This document shows positions 36,144-43,739 of a stretch of 64,000 nucleotides of DNA, piece by piece. The DNA lies in assembly GCA_910586705.1 (NCBI GenBank), contig CAJUJK010000013.1:1-64000 (forward strand). The letters are read 5' to 3'. The notes below the pieces were generated by a model that saw only the letters and a list, made by a program, of their open reading frames with translations, was not told where the DNA came from and did not search any database. The position numbers and the translations under genes are program-made. Source of the stretch: an uncultured Lachnospiraceae bacterium (GTDB lineage Bacteria; Bacillota; Clostridia; Lachnospirales; Lachnospiraceae). Every line of letters starts with the position of its first letter. The stretch's first letter is position 1.

Positions 36144-36266
36144 TCATATTGTCTCTTTTATTATGAATAGGAATCGGAGCATACAGTCGGGATGCTCAAT
36201 TATTAGCTTTTCTCCAAATGGAGCAATGCTATCTAAAATCATATCGAAATACTTATAGAAAGACAT
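36144..36266 (-). CDS. Possible 40-residue hypothetical protein
   Basis: The frame starts MSFYKYFDMILDSIAPFGEK and has a protein-like composition, but there is no clear ribosome site and no known family. It may be a gene remnant in the island. Confidence 0.2.
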   Translation of the reverse strand: MSFYKYFDMILDSIAPFGEKLIIEHPDCMLRFLFIIKETI

Positions 36267-36338
36267 TATAAAGAAATCAAGAAAGAGAGAATACTGGATA
36301 TATCCAAACTGAATATTATCCCGTTAGGGACAGATGAA

Positions 36339-36887
36339 GTGTTTGTAAAACTGATGGATTATAAGAATTCGTGGTTATCAAATTATGGACGTGTAATCCG
36401 ATTATCAAATGGTAAATATAATCTGCTAGAGGGAAGTTATGATGATTATGGAGCATTATTCTATTCACTGATAAAGAATATATTCTTTGATGGTAAATGG
36501 GTTTATAAGGGAGTCCATTTATATGCGGCAAAGGCAGTAGTAGAAGAATTTATTGTGAATCCAGATAAGGCAAATAATGTTTACATATGGCACAGCGGAT
36601 TTGATAAACAGGATCATTATTATAGAAATCTATATTCACTAAATCAGGAACAATACAAGATCGTCAAAAACCATTTTAATATGACTGGCGAAGATTCAGA
36701 GGATTTTCTATTAAAATTGCAAATAATATGTATTTGCGGTGCAATGATAATTTTATTGTTTATGAGTATAGCTATTCCATTATCTTTAAAGCACGATATG
36801 AATTTTACTTCAATGATTATTATGTGCGCTTTTTTTATTCATAGTAGTACTATTGTTTTTACTCTTTTGGAAATATGTAACAGATGA
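36339..36887 (+). CDS. NUMOD4/HNH-like domain with two C-terminal membrane helices
   Basis: The N-terminal part resembles the NUMOD4 motif of phage HNH endonucleases (DYKNSWLSNYGRVIRLSNGK). The following part (VHLYAAKAVVEEFIVNPDKA) resembles the HNH start, but the usual catalytic NHxDGNxxNN stretch is replaced by VYIWHSGFDKQDHYYRN, so nuclease activity is doubtful. About residues 125-145 and 155-178 are membrane helices, which such nucleases do not carry. The first start in frame is GTG 36339 without a good site, and the frame is open and protein-like back to 36237, so the true N-terminus may be lost. Function unknown; could be a decayed or repurposed element gene. Confidence 0.5.
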   Translation: MFVKLMDYKNSWLSNYGRVIRLSNGKYNLLEGSYDDYGALFYSLIKNIFFDGKWVYKGVHLYAAKAVVEEFIVNPDKANNVYIWHSGFDKQDHYYRNLYSLNQEQYKIVKNHFNMTGEDSEDFLLKLQIICICGAMIILLFMSIAIPLSLKHDMNFTSMIIMCAFFIHSSTIVFTLLEICNR

Positions 36888-37261
36888 TTTATATAAAGTA
36901 GAGAAACAAATGGAAAATCCATTATAAAACATATGAAAAAAAGATAGATAATGAATATAATTTTAATAGATAAAATACTGTTTAATTCTCAAAAGGATAT
37001 GATGGATGAGAAGGAAAACTAAAAGCGTAGCCTTTAGGAGTGTGGTTCGGGTGATTCCCAAATTTAAGTGAACGTGTGAATACATCTACTATGGGCTTTT
37101 CCGACAAACAACACTTGAAACAAAATGTAAACCTACCCGTTTAGTCTGGATGGATATTTTAGGCAGTTAAGCGGAGAATGTAGGGATAGTGGAAGGAATG
37201 GAGCAGCCAGATATGGAAGGTGTGCGGTGAGATAGAGAATTGACAGGAAGAGGTGGTGTTT
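36888..37261. other. Gene-poor stretch in the island
   Basis: No complete gene was found on either strand. Short open frames with ordinary amino acid sequence occur near 37010-37080 and 37140-37220, but none has a start and ribosome site. Confidence 0.4.
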
Positions 37262-37453
37262 ATGTATTTTGACTTTAGGATTATCGTATGTACGGATGGC
37301 ATGGAGATAATAGACAGACAGATGAAAACCTATTATTGTCAGTTAACTTCAAGTCAGATGGTAGAGTACATAGAGATGGAGCTCCAGCTTGCAATACTGG
37401 ATGGGTTGGAACGAAATAAAAGATTAGGGTGTAAAGGACTGCTTGGGATATAG
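37262..37453 (+). CDS. Small hypothetical protein of 63 residues
   Basis: ATG 37262 follows GGAAGAGGTGG and opens a frame with MYFDFRIIVCTDGMEIIDRQ at the start and a Gln/Leu-rich helix at the end. It looks like the small accessory proteins of Clostridial integrative elements, but I cannot name a family. The stop codon lies inside a terminator-like hairpin. Confidence 0.5.
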   Translation: MYFDFRIIVCTDGMEIIDRQMKTYYCQLTSSQMVEYIEMELQLAILDGLERNKRLGCKGLLGI

Positions 37454-37463
37454 CAGTCTTTTG
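37433..37463 (+). terminator. Terminator of the small hypothetical gene
   Basis: AAAG-G-ACTGCT pairs with AGCAGT-CTTT with one bulged G; TTTTG follows. Confidence 0.6.
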
Positions 37464-37506
37464 TAATGTAGAATATTATGAAAAAATCTGGATTTGCTAT
37501 GTTACG

Positions 37507-37535
37507 TTGTAAATATGGAAAGAATACAGTATAAT
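37507..37535 (+). promoter_or_regulatory. Promoter of the toxin-antitoxin operon
   Basis: TTGTAA (37507-37512), 17 bases, TATAAT (37530-37535), about 85 bases before the antitoxin start. Confidence 0.7.
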
Positions 37536-37621
37536 ACAAATAAATCTTATGAAAAGTTATCTAAAATCAAAGATAGTAACATGAAACCAGATTTAGAAAT
37601 GAAGAATGGGAGGTCGTTATT

Positions 37622-37846
37622 ATGTTAGCGGCAGTTAAAGGAATTGTACAGGGTAATACAGTTGTTATTAAAGATGATGATATAAGGGAATATGATGGGG
37701 CTGAAGTTGTTGTTACAGTATTAAATTATTCAAAAAGGGAAAACAGGAAAATGCCTGTTGATTGGGACAGTTTTGTTTTACCAAGTGAACGAGGGAAAAA
37801 AGTTGATGAATATATGAAGGAGATGCGAGAGAATGACAGACTTTAA
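37622..37846 (+). CDS. Antitoxin of a VapBC-type pair
   Basis: This 74-residue protein has an AbrB/MazE-like beta start (AVKGIVQGNTVVIKDDDIRE) followed by a charged tail (RGKKVDEYMKEMRENDRL) that would bind the toxin. Such antitoxins also repress their own promoter. GGGAGG lies nine bases before the ATG. The last 14 bases overlap the toxin gene, a common arrangement for toxin-antitoxin operons. Confidence 0.75.
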   Translation: MLAAVKGIVQGNTVVIKDDDIREYDGAEVVVTVLNYSKRENRKMPVDWDSFVLPSERGKKVDEYMKEMRENDRL

Positions 37847-38267
37847 GAAAGTTTTTATTGACACAGCACCATTTATATATTTCATTGAAAGTGATGATAA
37901 CAATTTGCAATACCATGAAAAAGTAAAAGATTTTTTTAGGTATGGATATGATAACGATAAGGAATTTGTGACATCTGTAATTACTATGGAAGAGTATTTT
38001 GTATTTCCATATAGGAATAGAGAATATTCATTTATAGATATGTTTAATCGGTTGGTAGTTACAACCAATATGGAAATAGTAGAGATTGATCAGGAAATCG
38101 CAAAGAAGGCGGCGCAGATAAGAGCAGAACATAAAGGATTTAAGGCGATGGATGCCTTACAGTTGGCGGTTGCCTGTTTGTCAAAGTGTGATTTGTTTTT
38201 GACGAATGATAAGCAGTTAAGGCAGTTTAAGGAAATAAAATGTGTTACGGTAGAGGAATTAGAGTAG
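37833..38267 (+). CDS. PIN-domain toxin, VapC-like ribonuclease
   Basis: This 144-residue protein has the PIN fold with its acidic residues: Asp10 in FIDTAPFIYFIE, Glu53 in TMEEYF, Asp107 in AMDALQLA and Asp126 in FLTNDKQL. PIN toxins cleave tRNA or rRNA under stress and are held back by the paired antitoxin. The ATG overlaps the antitoxin 3' end. All expected acidic residues are present, so the pair is probably active and could help to retain the island. Confidence 0.85.
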   Translation: MTDFKKVFIDTAPFIYFIESDDNNLQYHEKVKDFFRYGYDNDKEFVTSVITMEEYFVFPYRNREYSFIDMFNRLVVTTNMEIVEIDQEIAKKAAQIRAEHKGFKAMDALQLAVACLSKCDLFLTNDKQLRQFKEIKCVTVEELE

Positions 38268-38321
38268 TCTGTTTATTTGGAAATATAGGAATTAAAACAC
38301 AGGAAGCACCAATGGAAGATA

Positions 38322-38608
38322 TCAGTCTTTTGAAGGTGCTTCTTTTGTGTCCTGCTGCCTTGCGTGGATTTCATCAACGGCGGATTGTAAGTACATATTT
38401 TTCCAAGTCTGTTTGATGGATTGTTGTTTGAGTTCGCGGATTCGTTTATCCAGATAACGGGAAAGCCAATTCATGATTGGGGAAGGAATAAACTTTTCGG
38501 GTAGCTTGGAAATGATGGCGAATAAGAGTCTTCAGCCTTACTATGGAGATTCTTACAAAATTCTTTTAATCGGTTACAGTCTTTAAGTACTATATCTATT
38601 GTGAGCAA
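38322..38608 (-). pseudogene. Frameshifted small mobile-element gene
   Basis: Read on the minus strand, one frame gives LLTIDIVLKDCNRLKEFCKN and on to SKAEDSYS; another frame then continues from AIISKLPEKFIPSPIMNW through SRYLDKRIRELKQ to IHARQQDT before the stop at 38322-38324. Both parts look like one protein of about 95 residues broken by a shift of frame near 38520. AAGGGAG precedes a TTG start. The type is that of accessory genes in Clostridial conjugative elements; I do not know its role. Confidence 0.55.
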
Positions 38609-38850
38609 CTCCCTTCATGAACAGTATAAGTGATACGGATATCTTTTACAAGTAATGTAAAACGGGTGAAAATTGTTGTTCAAGAAACCACCTGATTTCG
38701 TTCACAGTAGAATTTGATATAAAATGACTCTCAAAATATATTAAAATTTGTCCACGAAAAGAAACTACCTTTTCTTTAACAACTAAATGTGTTTATGGAG
38801 AAATAAATATTGATGATGATTATTGTCCAATAGAGAAAAGGAATGGTCAC
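38609..38850. other. AT-rich gap before the resolvase fragment
   Basis: No gene was found. The stretch is strongly AT-rich with stop codons in all frames. Confidence 0.4.
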
Positions 38851-38961
38851 ATGGAATACGGCTATGCGAGAGCATCTACAAATTCGGACATACAGGATAT
38901 AGGGAGACAGAAAAGGGAATGCTCTATAAAGAACATAATAAAGATGATCTTAAAAATATAG
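38851..38961 (+). pseudogene. N-terminal fragment of a serine recombinase (resolvase)
   Basis: The frame begins MEYGYARASTNSDIQDIGRQ, the start of small serine recombinases, with the catalytic Ser9 in RAST. After about 24 residues the match ends and the frame stops. The downstream DNA belongs to another gene in a different frame. The recombinase gene has therefore lost all but its first part. Confidence 0.6.
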
Positions 38962-39527
38962 CTGACGAAAAATTTAATGAAATGGATATAACTGTGAGAA
39001 TTGGATATCCATTTAGGCAGTCTGCACATTATACGGCAGGAGAGAGTAGCAGGGCAAAAAAAGAGAATAAAATCCACCATGATATTTATGTTGAACAAAA
39101 TGATTTTAAAATTGAAGTGAAGTATTTGAAAAATTGGACAAGTACATCAAATACTCGTTCTGTTAGTAAAATGTGGAAAGAGTTTCAACAAGATTTTGAT
39201 TGGTTAATGGATGAAATAGATGCTGGGAATAAGTATAAGGTTGCGTTTGTAATCGGCTGGTTTAATTGTGTGAAGTCCTTTTCACAATTAATTCAGTTGG
39301 GACAGGGAAGAGGGGCTTATCCAATGGCGAATGAAAATAGAGTACAATATTTTCCTTTTCTGGGAAGACCGCATGTACCAGTCAGAACAGCCGATTTATA
39401 TTATGATTATAAAGAAAGGGCATATAAAGAATTGAGTATTGCCCCAATAAGAGCAAAAAGTAAAGAGTATAATTGTATATTTCTTGGTAATGAAAACGAC
39501 AGTTTCCATTTCGTGATATATTACTAA
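38919..39527 (+). CDS. Putative PD-(D/E)XK nuclease, 5' end replaced
   Basis: This frame of about 202 residues contains a PD-(D/E)XK-like core: Asp55 in HHDIYVEQND and Glu66-Val-Lys68 in FKIEVKYLKNW, followed by a helical region (SVSKMWKEFQQDFDWLMDE) and a beta strand (KYKVAFVIGW). This arrangement is found in restriction and defence nucleases. ATG 38919 is the first ATG of the frame but lacks a good site; the frame is open from TTG 38823, where it overlaps the resolvase fragment in another frame. The gene may have lost its original start when resolvase DNA joined it. No methylase lies nearby. Confidence 0.5.
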   Translation: MLYKEHNKDDLKNIADEKFNEMDITVRIGYPFRQSAHYTAGESSRAKKENKIHHDIYVEQNDFKIEVKYLKNWTSTSNTRSVSKMWKEFQQDFDWLMDEIDAGNKYKVAFVIGWFNCVKSFSQLIQLGQGRGAYPMANENRVQYFPFLGRPHVPVRTADLYYDYKERAYKELSIAPIRAKSKEYNCIFLGNENDSFHFVIYY

Positions 39528-39632
39528 ATCAATCTCATGCGATGTTATTAAATATATCAGAAAGGGCAGAAGCCGATTTGACGTGGTTTGCGGTATTTTT
39601 TATATGAGCAGACTCCATCTAAAGTTTACATG

Positions 39633-39662
39633 AAACGAGCGCCGTCACGACGGCGCTCGTTT
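39633..39662. terminator. Bidirectional terminator
   Basis: AAACGAGCGCCGTC and GACGGCGCTCGTTT form a perfect 14-base-pair stem with a two-base loop. It serves the plus-strand nuclease and the minus-strand coiled-coil gene. Confidence 0.9.
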
Positions 39663-39664
39663 TA

Positions 39665-40018
39665 CTAAGCCAGTTTTGCCTTAACTTTCCGCATATCCGA
39701 TTCCAGCATACCGACTCTGATCGAAAGTGCTTCAACTTCGGCATTTGGTTTCATCGCTTCATGCAGATTTCGGGATAAATCCAGATGTCCTTCTGCGATC
39801 CGTTGGATATTGACGCGAAGCTCATTCTCGAGGATTACCTCCATGTGGACTAGCCGGTTTTCCATCCCGTCAGTCCTTTCGCTCAGCTTTTGCACACGGG
39901 TGTTCAATGTCTGGGTGTCTTCTTTTAATGTCCGCGTGTCCTCCTTTAAGAGATGGACATCTGCTTTGACTTCTTTCATTTCAGAAAGAAGCAGGTCGAG
40001 TTTTTGACTGTCTGTCAT
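39665..40018 (-). CDS. Coiled-coil protein of unknown function
   Basis: This 117-residue protein is almost entirely helical with heptads (VHLLKEDTRTLKEDTQTLNT). The start at 40018 follows AAAGGAG with a seven-base spacer; the frame continues upstream without a site. Similar short coiled-coil proteins are common near mobile DNA in Lachnospiraceae, but the role is unknown. An extended -10 promoter (TGCTATACT, 40102-40110 on the minus strand) gives it its own transcript. Confidence 0.65.
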   Translation of the reverse strand: MTDSQKLDLLLSEMKEVKADVHLLKEDTRTLKEDTQTLNTRVQKLSERTDGMENRLVHMEVILENELRVNIQRIAEGHLDLSRNLHEAMKPNAEVEALSIRVGMLESDMRKVKAKLA

Positions 40019-40098
40019 AGTGGATCTCCTTTCTTGTATAGGATGACAGCACAAACATTATGTCGTTTTTCATTACATCAATGATTCTCTCCGATAGA

Positions 40099-40251
40099 TT
40101 GAGTATAGCACAGGAGAGAGGGAATGTCTATGCAATTTTGAAAGAAAATGATAGAAAAGTATTACAAGATTTCGTTTATTCCATGCAGAGACTGCGTGAA
40201 AGAGTTGGCGCAAAAAGTGTCCGCAGAATATACAAAAGGATGCAAAGGTAG
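40099..40251 (+). CDS. Possible short protein or gene remnant
   Basis: From TTG 40099 the frame gives a helical, basic peptide ending VRRIYKRMQR. The frame is open from 40060. There is no good ribosome site and it overlaps the promoter of the coiled-coil gene, so it may be the 3' end of a lost gene. Confidence 0.25.
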   Translation: MSIAQERGNVYAILKENDRKVLQDFVYSMQRLRERVGAKSVRRIYKRMQR

Positions 40252-40304
40252 TATATTATAAAGAAAGCGGCAGAGCGGCCACAACAGGGGAGGGGAAAAA
40301 GAAG

Positions 40305-41135
40305 ATGGTGATTCTACGCACATTACTGGAAAATAATCTTTCACGCAACAGGGCGCTTGTGGCGGAGCACGGGCTGTCCTTTCTGGTGGAGACGGGGAAT
40401 AAAAAGATACTGTTTGACTGCAGCGCGGGGAAGGCGGCGCGCAAAAACGCGGAAAAGATGCACATGTCCCTAAAGGACGTGGACTATGTAATCCTGAGCC
40501 ACAGTCACTACGACCATGCGGGCGGTTACCCGGACATGGCGTCCCACGGCGTACATGCGCCGCTTGTGACAGGTCCCCGGTTTTTTGAGGAAAAATATGC
40601 CAGAGACGGCGAAAAGTACACCTATCTGGGCTGCGGGTTCGGGCAGGAGCTTCTGGAGAAAAAAGGGATCCGACATCTGGTCTGCGAGGGGACGCTCACG
40701 CTCTTTCCCGGCTGTCATGTGGCGGGAGGCTTTGAGAGAAGATATGGGTTTGAGAAACCGCCCGCCCGTTTTGTCAGACAGACGGCGGAGGGTATGGTGG
40801 AAGACGAGTTCCCGGACGAAGTCTGTCTGGTGATCGAGGACGGGAAAGGGCTGATCGTCATTGCGGGGTGCAGCCATCCGGGCATCTTAAATATGATCGA
40901 GAGTGTGAAGGCACGTTTCGGGAAGCCTGTGTACGCGGTTTTCGGCGGTTCCCATCTGGTGGAGGCGGACGAGGCGAGACTTGTGGAAACGATGAAAATA
41001 CTCGGCGACATGGGGATTATGACAGCGGGTTTCAACCACTGTACCGGGGATGTGGCGCAGGCGCGTCTGGCACAGTGCGCGGGAGATACGAAATATCTGC
41101 ATCTGAAGACAGGAGACTGTATTTTTCTGCCATAG
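40305..41135 (+). CDS. MBL-fold metallo-hydrolase
   Basis: This 276-residue protein has the metallo-beta-lactamase fold with the metal motif HSHYDHAGG (about residues 66-74), a later IVIAGCSHPG and FNHCTGD. The pattern matches the proteins often labelled dihydropterin-methyl-ribofuranosylaminobenzene phosphate synthase-like, whose true activity in bacteria is unclear. GGGGAGGGG precedes the ATG. The gene stands alone between the island and the convergent membrane-protein gene. Confidence 0.85.
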   Translation: MVILRTLLENNLSRNRALVAEHGLSFLVETGNKKILFDCSAGKAARKNAEKMHMSLKDVDYVILSHSHYDHAGGYPDMASHGVHAPLVTGPRFFEEKYARDGEKYTYLGCGFGQELLEKKGIRHLVCEGTLTLFPGCHVAGGFERRYGFEKPPARFVRQTAEGMVEDEFPDEVCLVIEDGKGLIVIAGCSHPGILNMIESVKARFGKPVYAVFGGSHLVEADEARLVETMKILGDMGIMTAGFNHCTGDVAQARLAQCAGDTKYLHLKTGDCIFLP

Positions 41136-41217
41136 ACGGAATGCCGGGGACGGGGTCTCCTCTTCATCCGGCAATGGGCACGCGGGAAACGGGCGCCGTA
41201 TTTGCAAGGGTCCTGCC

Positions 41218-43041
41218 TCAGACAGGCGCATCCGTCTCCTCCGGCAGGATTGCCGTGATCAGATAAAAGGGCAGACAGAGCACGAGGAAATAGACATAGC
41301 GGAATTCCGTGGCGACAGGTGTGGCGACAAGCACGGAGAGCAGCAGGGCAGCGCCCGGCAGATAGCAGATCAGTCTGTGGTAATCCCGGCGGATGACGGA
41401 GACGCTGACGCTGAAAAGCAGAACCCAGCAGGCGACGCCCATGCTCCAGAGCGTGCCGTAGATGGGCACCATGCTGCCAAGTTTGACGGCGATCTCTTTT
41501 GACTTGATGACCAGAGGACCGCCGATCAGCGGTGTGTGTGAAACGCCAAGGTCCGTGGCGCTGACGCCTTCCGCCTCCGCCACCAGATAGAAGGAGTCGG
41601 GGTACCAGTAACCGTAGGTCTGTTTCACGTAGGCGGAGAGGTAATCGCCGGGATAACGCAGCCCCAGATGGATCCAGAGTTTTAAGAACTCGTTTTTGTG
41701 GGCGACCAGATAGTCCTGATTGCCGGCTCTGACGAGTTCTTTGATGTTGTCCGCGAAGGTGGGATTGTAGAGGTCACGGATGTAGGTGAGGTCTACCACC
41801 TCCTCTATCAGGGCGCGTTCCTCTTCGGAAAGGTATCTGTCATTACAAATAACGGCTGTAATTTGCTGCATGGGAATGCTGACGGATTCAATGAAATCCG
41901 GCTGCTGCACCCCGAAAGCGTCCATGACCGGGTACTTGACGATCACGGCGAGAAGGAGGGCGGCAAAAAGCGGCGGATAGACGGCTTTTGCCTTGTGCCG
42001 GAAACCGAACAGCAGGAAGGGCAGCGCCAGAAGAAAGGCATACCAGCCGTTGGAGCGGAACAGGCATATCATAACACTTGATATTAAAAATACAAGGAGA
42101 TTGCCGGCGCAGACCCTGTTCTGTATGGACAGGCGGAAGACGGCGCAACTGAAGAGAAGCACCGCCGCCGCGAAGGGAATGTCTTTCCAGATCGTGACGG
42201 AAAACACGGCATGGTAGGGAATCAGCGCATAGAAAGCCATAATCAGCAGCAGGACGAAGGGTCTGATCTTGTGGGAGCGCAGCGTGGAGATAAAATAGGC
42301 GACGCTGCCCGCAAGAAAACACATCTGGAAAAAGGTGTAGACGGATACGGCGGTAACCATATTGCCCGTGAGCGCATAGCCGACGCGATAGAAAAAGCCG
42401 AAAACCAGCGTGTGCACCCAAGGGTGATGGTTGGACCATGGAATCACGCCCAGAACCTGCTCAAACTGGTTGATGCTGTCGGGTGTCATAATACCTGGAT
42501 ACTGGTAGAGATAGTAGGGGAGCCAGCAGAACAGGCAGCACAGAAAGGCGCAGAGCGCCGTATGGCTGCGGACAAAGTTCGCAAACGCCGAAAAGCAGGC
42601 GGAAACGCGCGGACGGCTGCCTTCATAGGTGTAGGGCATGTCCTGATAGCGGGTGAGCAGCGCCCGGTACAGCCTTTTCCTGTCGCAGGCATAGGAATAT
42701 AAAAAGTGCAGCAGATAGTAAAACAGGCAGACAAAGCCCGCAAAGATGACAGACACGATTATGAAACGGTAGAGTCTGCTTGTGAGCAGCGCTACATAGT
42801 GGGGATAATCCACAAGCATGTAGAGGGACGTAAAGACGACCGCGGTAAGCAGCGCCACGCGGTTGGAGACCTGCAAAAGATCCATCCTGCGGTTCACATG
42901 CCGGTAGAAGAAAAATACCAGAAGGTAAAATACAAAGGTAAGGATATTGCCCGGCTCCATGCGGGACGCTTTCATCAGCGCCCATGTGGTGATAAAACTC
43001 TGGAACAGGTGCAGCAGTAAAAGACGGTCTGGTTTGGTCAT
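41218..43041 (-). CDS. Large polytopic membrane protein, DUF6020-like
   Basis: This 607-residue protein has about 12-14 membrane helices and one large outer loop (about residues 410-520). A DSINQ motif follows the GIMTPDS segment, and IPWSNHHPWVHTLV and FRSNGWYAF resemble conserved pieces of bacterial GT-C-type proteins of the DUF6020 group. A role in transferring sugars or other groups to surface polymers is possible but unproven. GGGGG precedes the ATG. It diverges from the rimP operon. Confidence 0.75.
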   Translation of the reverse strand: MTKPDRLLLLHLFQSFITTWALMKASRMEPGNILTFVFYLLVFFFYRHVNRRMDLLQVSNRVALLTAVVFTSLYMLVDYPHYVALLTSRLYRFIIVSVIFAGFVCLFYYLLHFLYSYACDRKRLYRALLTRYQDMPYTYEGSRPRVSACFSAFANFVRSHTALCAFLCCLFCWLPYYLYQYPGIMTPDSINQFEQVLGVIPWSNHHPWVHTLVFGFFYRVGYALTGNMVTAVSVYTFFQMCFLAGSVAYFISTLRSHKIRPFVLLLIMAFYALIPYHAVFSVTIWKDIPFAAAVLLFSCAVFRLSIQNRVCAGNLLVFLISSVMICLFRSNGWYAFLLALPFLLFGFRHKAKAVYPPLFAALLLAVIVKYPVMDAFGVQQPDFIESVSIPMQQITAVICNDRYLSEEERALIEEVVDLTYIRDLYNPTFADNIKELVRAGNQDYLVAHKNEFLKLWIHLGLRYPGDYLSAYVKQTYGYWYPDSFYLVAEAEGVSATDLGVSHTPLIGGPLVIKSKEIAVKLGSMVPIYGTLWSMGVACWVLLFSVSVSVIRRDYHRLICYLPGAALLLSVLVATPVATEFRYVYFLVLCLPFYLITAILPEETDAPV

Positions 43042-43074
43042 GTTTTTTCCCCCGTAATTGAAAACTATCTATAG

Positions 43075-43101
43075 AGTATAGGATATCCGGGGCGCTGTCA
43101 A
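43075..43101 (-). promoter_or_regulatory. Candidate promoter of the DUF6020-like gene
   Basis: TTGACA (43096-43101) and TATACT (43075-43080) on the minus strand; the 15-base spacer is short. Confidence 0.45.
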
Positions 43102-43123
43102 TTCGTGCGGGATTTAAAAACAC

Positions 43124-43152
43124 TTGCAATGGAAGAAAAAGGGTGTTATAAT
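43124..43152 (+). promoter_or_regulatory. Promoter of the rimP-nusA-infB operon
   Basis: TTGCAA (43124-43129), 17 bases, TATAAT (43147-43152), about 75 bases before rimP. Confidence 0.85.
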
Positions 43153-43181
43153 ACAGAAGAATTAAGAATAGTTACTAAGAT

Positions 43182-43210
43182 AAAGAGTGGACTTGCGAGT
43201 CCGCTCTTTT
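43182..43210 (+). promoter_or_regulatory. Terminator-like hairpin in the rimP leader
   Basis: AAAGAGTGGACT pairs with AGTCCGCTCTTT around TGCG; TTCC follows. It ends 17 bases before the rimP start and may act as an attenuator under NusA control. Confidence 0.6.
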
Positions 43211-43227
43211 CCGTGCAGGAGGATGAT

Positions 43228-43692
43228 ATGTCAAAACGGGAGACATACGAGGAGAAGACGGAACACCTTCTTTCTCCCATTGCAGCGCAGTTTGGTGTGG
43301 AAATTTATGATGTGGAGTATGTGAAGGAGGGAAAGGACTATTATCTGCGGGTCTATATAGACAAGGAAGCCGGCGTAAACATTCTGGACTGCGAGAATGT
43401 GAGCCGCGCCCTGTCGGATGCGCTGGATGTGGAGGATTTTATCCCGGACGCCTATATTCTGGAAGTCAGCAGCCCGGGGCTTGGCAGGGTTTTAAAGAAA
43501 GACAGACATTTGGAGAGAAGCCTTGGAGAGACGGTGGAGCTGAAAGCATATAAGCCCATAGACGGACAGAAGGAATTTTCCGGGATTTTAAAGGCATTTG
43601 ACGCCGGGACTGTCACCATTGAAGCGGACGACGTCACGCGTACATTTGAGAGGTCTGATATCGCTGTGATCAGACTGGCACTGGATTTTTAA
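43228..43692 (+). CDS. rimP: Ribosome maturation factor RimP
   Basis: This 154-residue protein assists maturation of the 30S subunit. The family features are FGVEIYDVEYVKEGKDYYLRVYIDKEAGV, the NISRALSD-like CENVSRALSDALD and the conserved SSPGLGRVL. ATG 43228 is preceded by AGGAGG with a short spacer. It heads the conserved operon rimP-nusA-ylxR-ylxQ-infB, with 47 bases to nusA. Confidence 0.96.
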   Translation: MSKRETYEEKTEHLLSPIAAQFGVEIYDVEYVKEGKDYYLRVYIDKEAGVNILDCENVSRALSDALDVEDFIPDAYILEVSSPGLGRVLKKDRHLERSLGETVELKAYKPIDGQKEFSGILKAFDAGTVTIEADDVTRTFERSDIAVIRLALDF

Positions 43693-43739
43693 AGCGACGA
43701 TTTTTTCATTAGGAAGGAAACATAGGAGGACAATGGAAA

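Noticed and set aside
37010..37250. Group II intron or catalytic RNA in the gene-poor island stretch
   Set aside because: No recognisable intron start, domain V hairpin or reverse transcriptase frame could be found.
35572..40300. Duplicated tRNA-Glu 3' end as an island attachment site
   Set aside because: No second copy of the TTCGATTCCCCTACGAGC segment was found downstream in the island.
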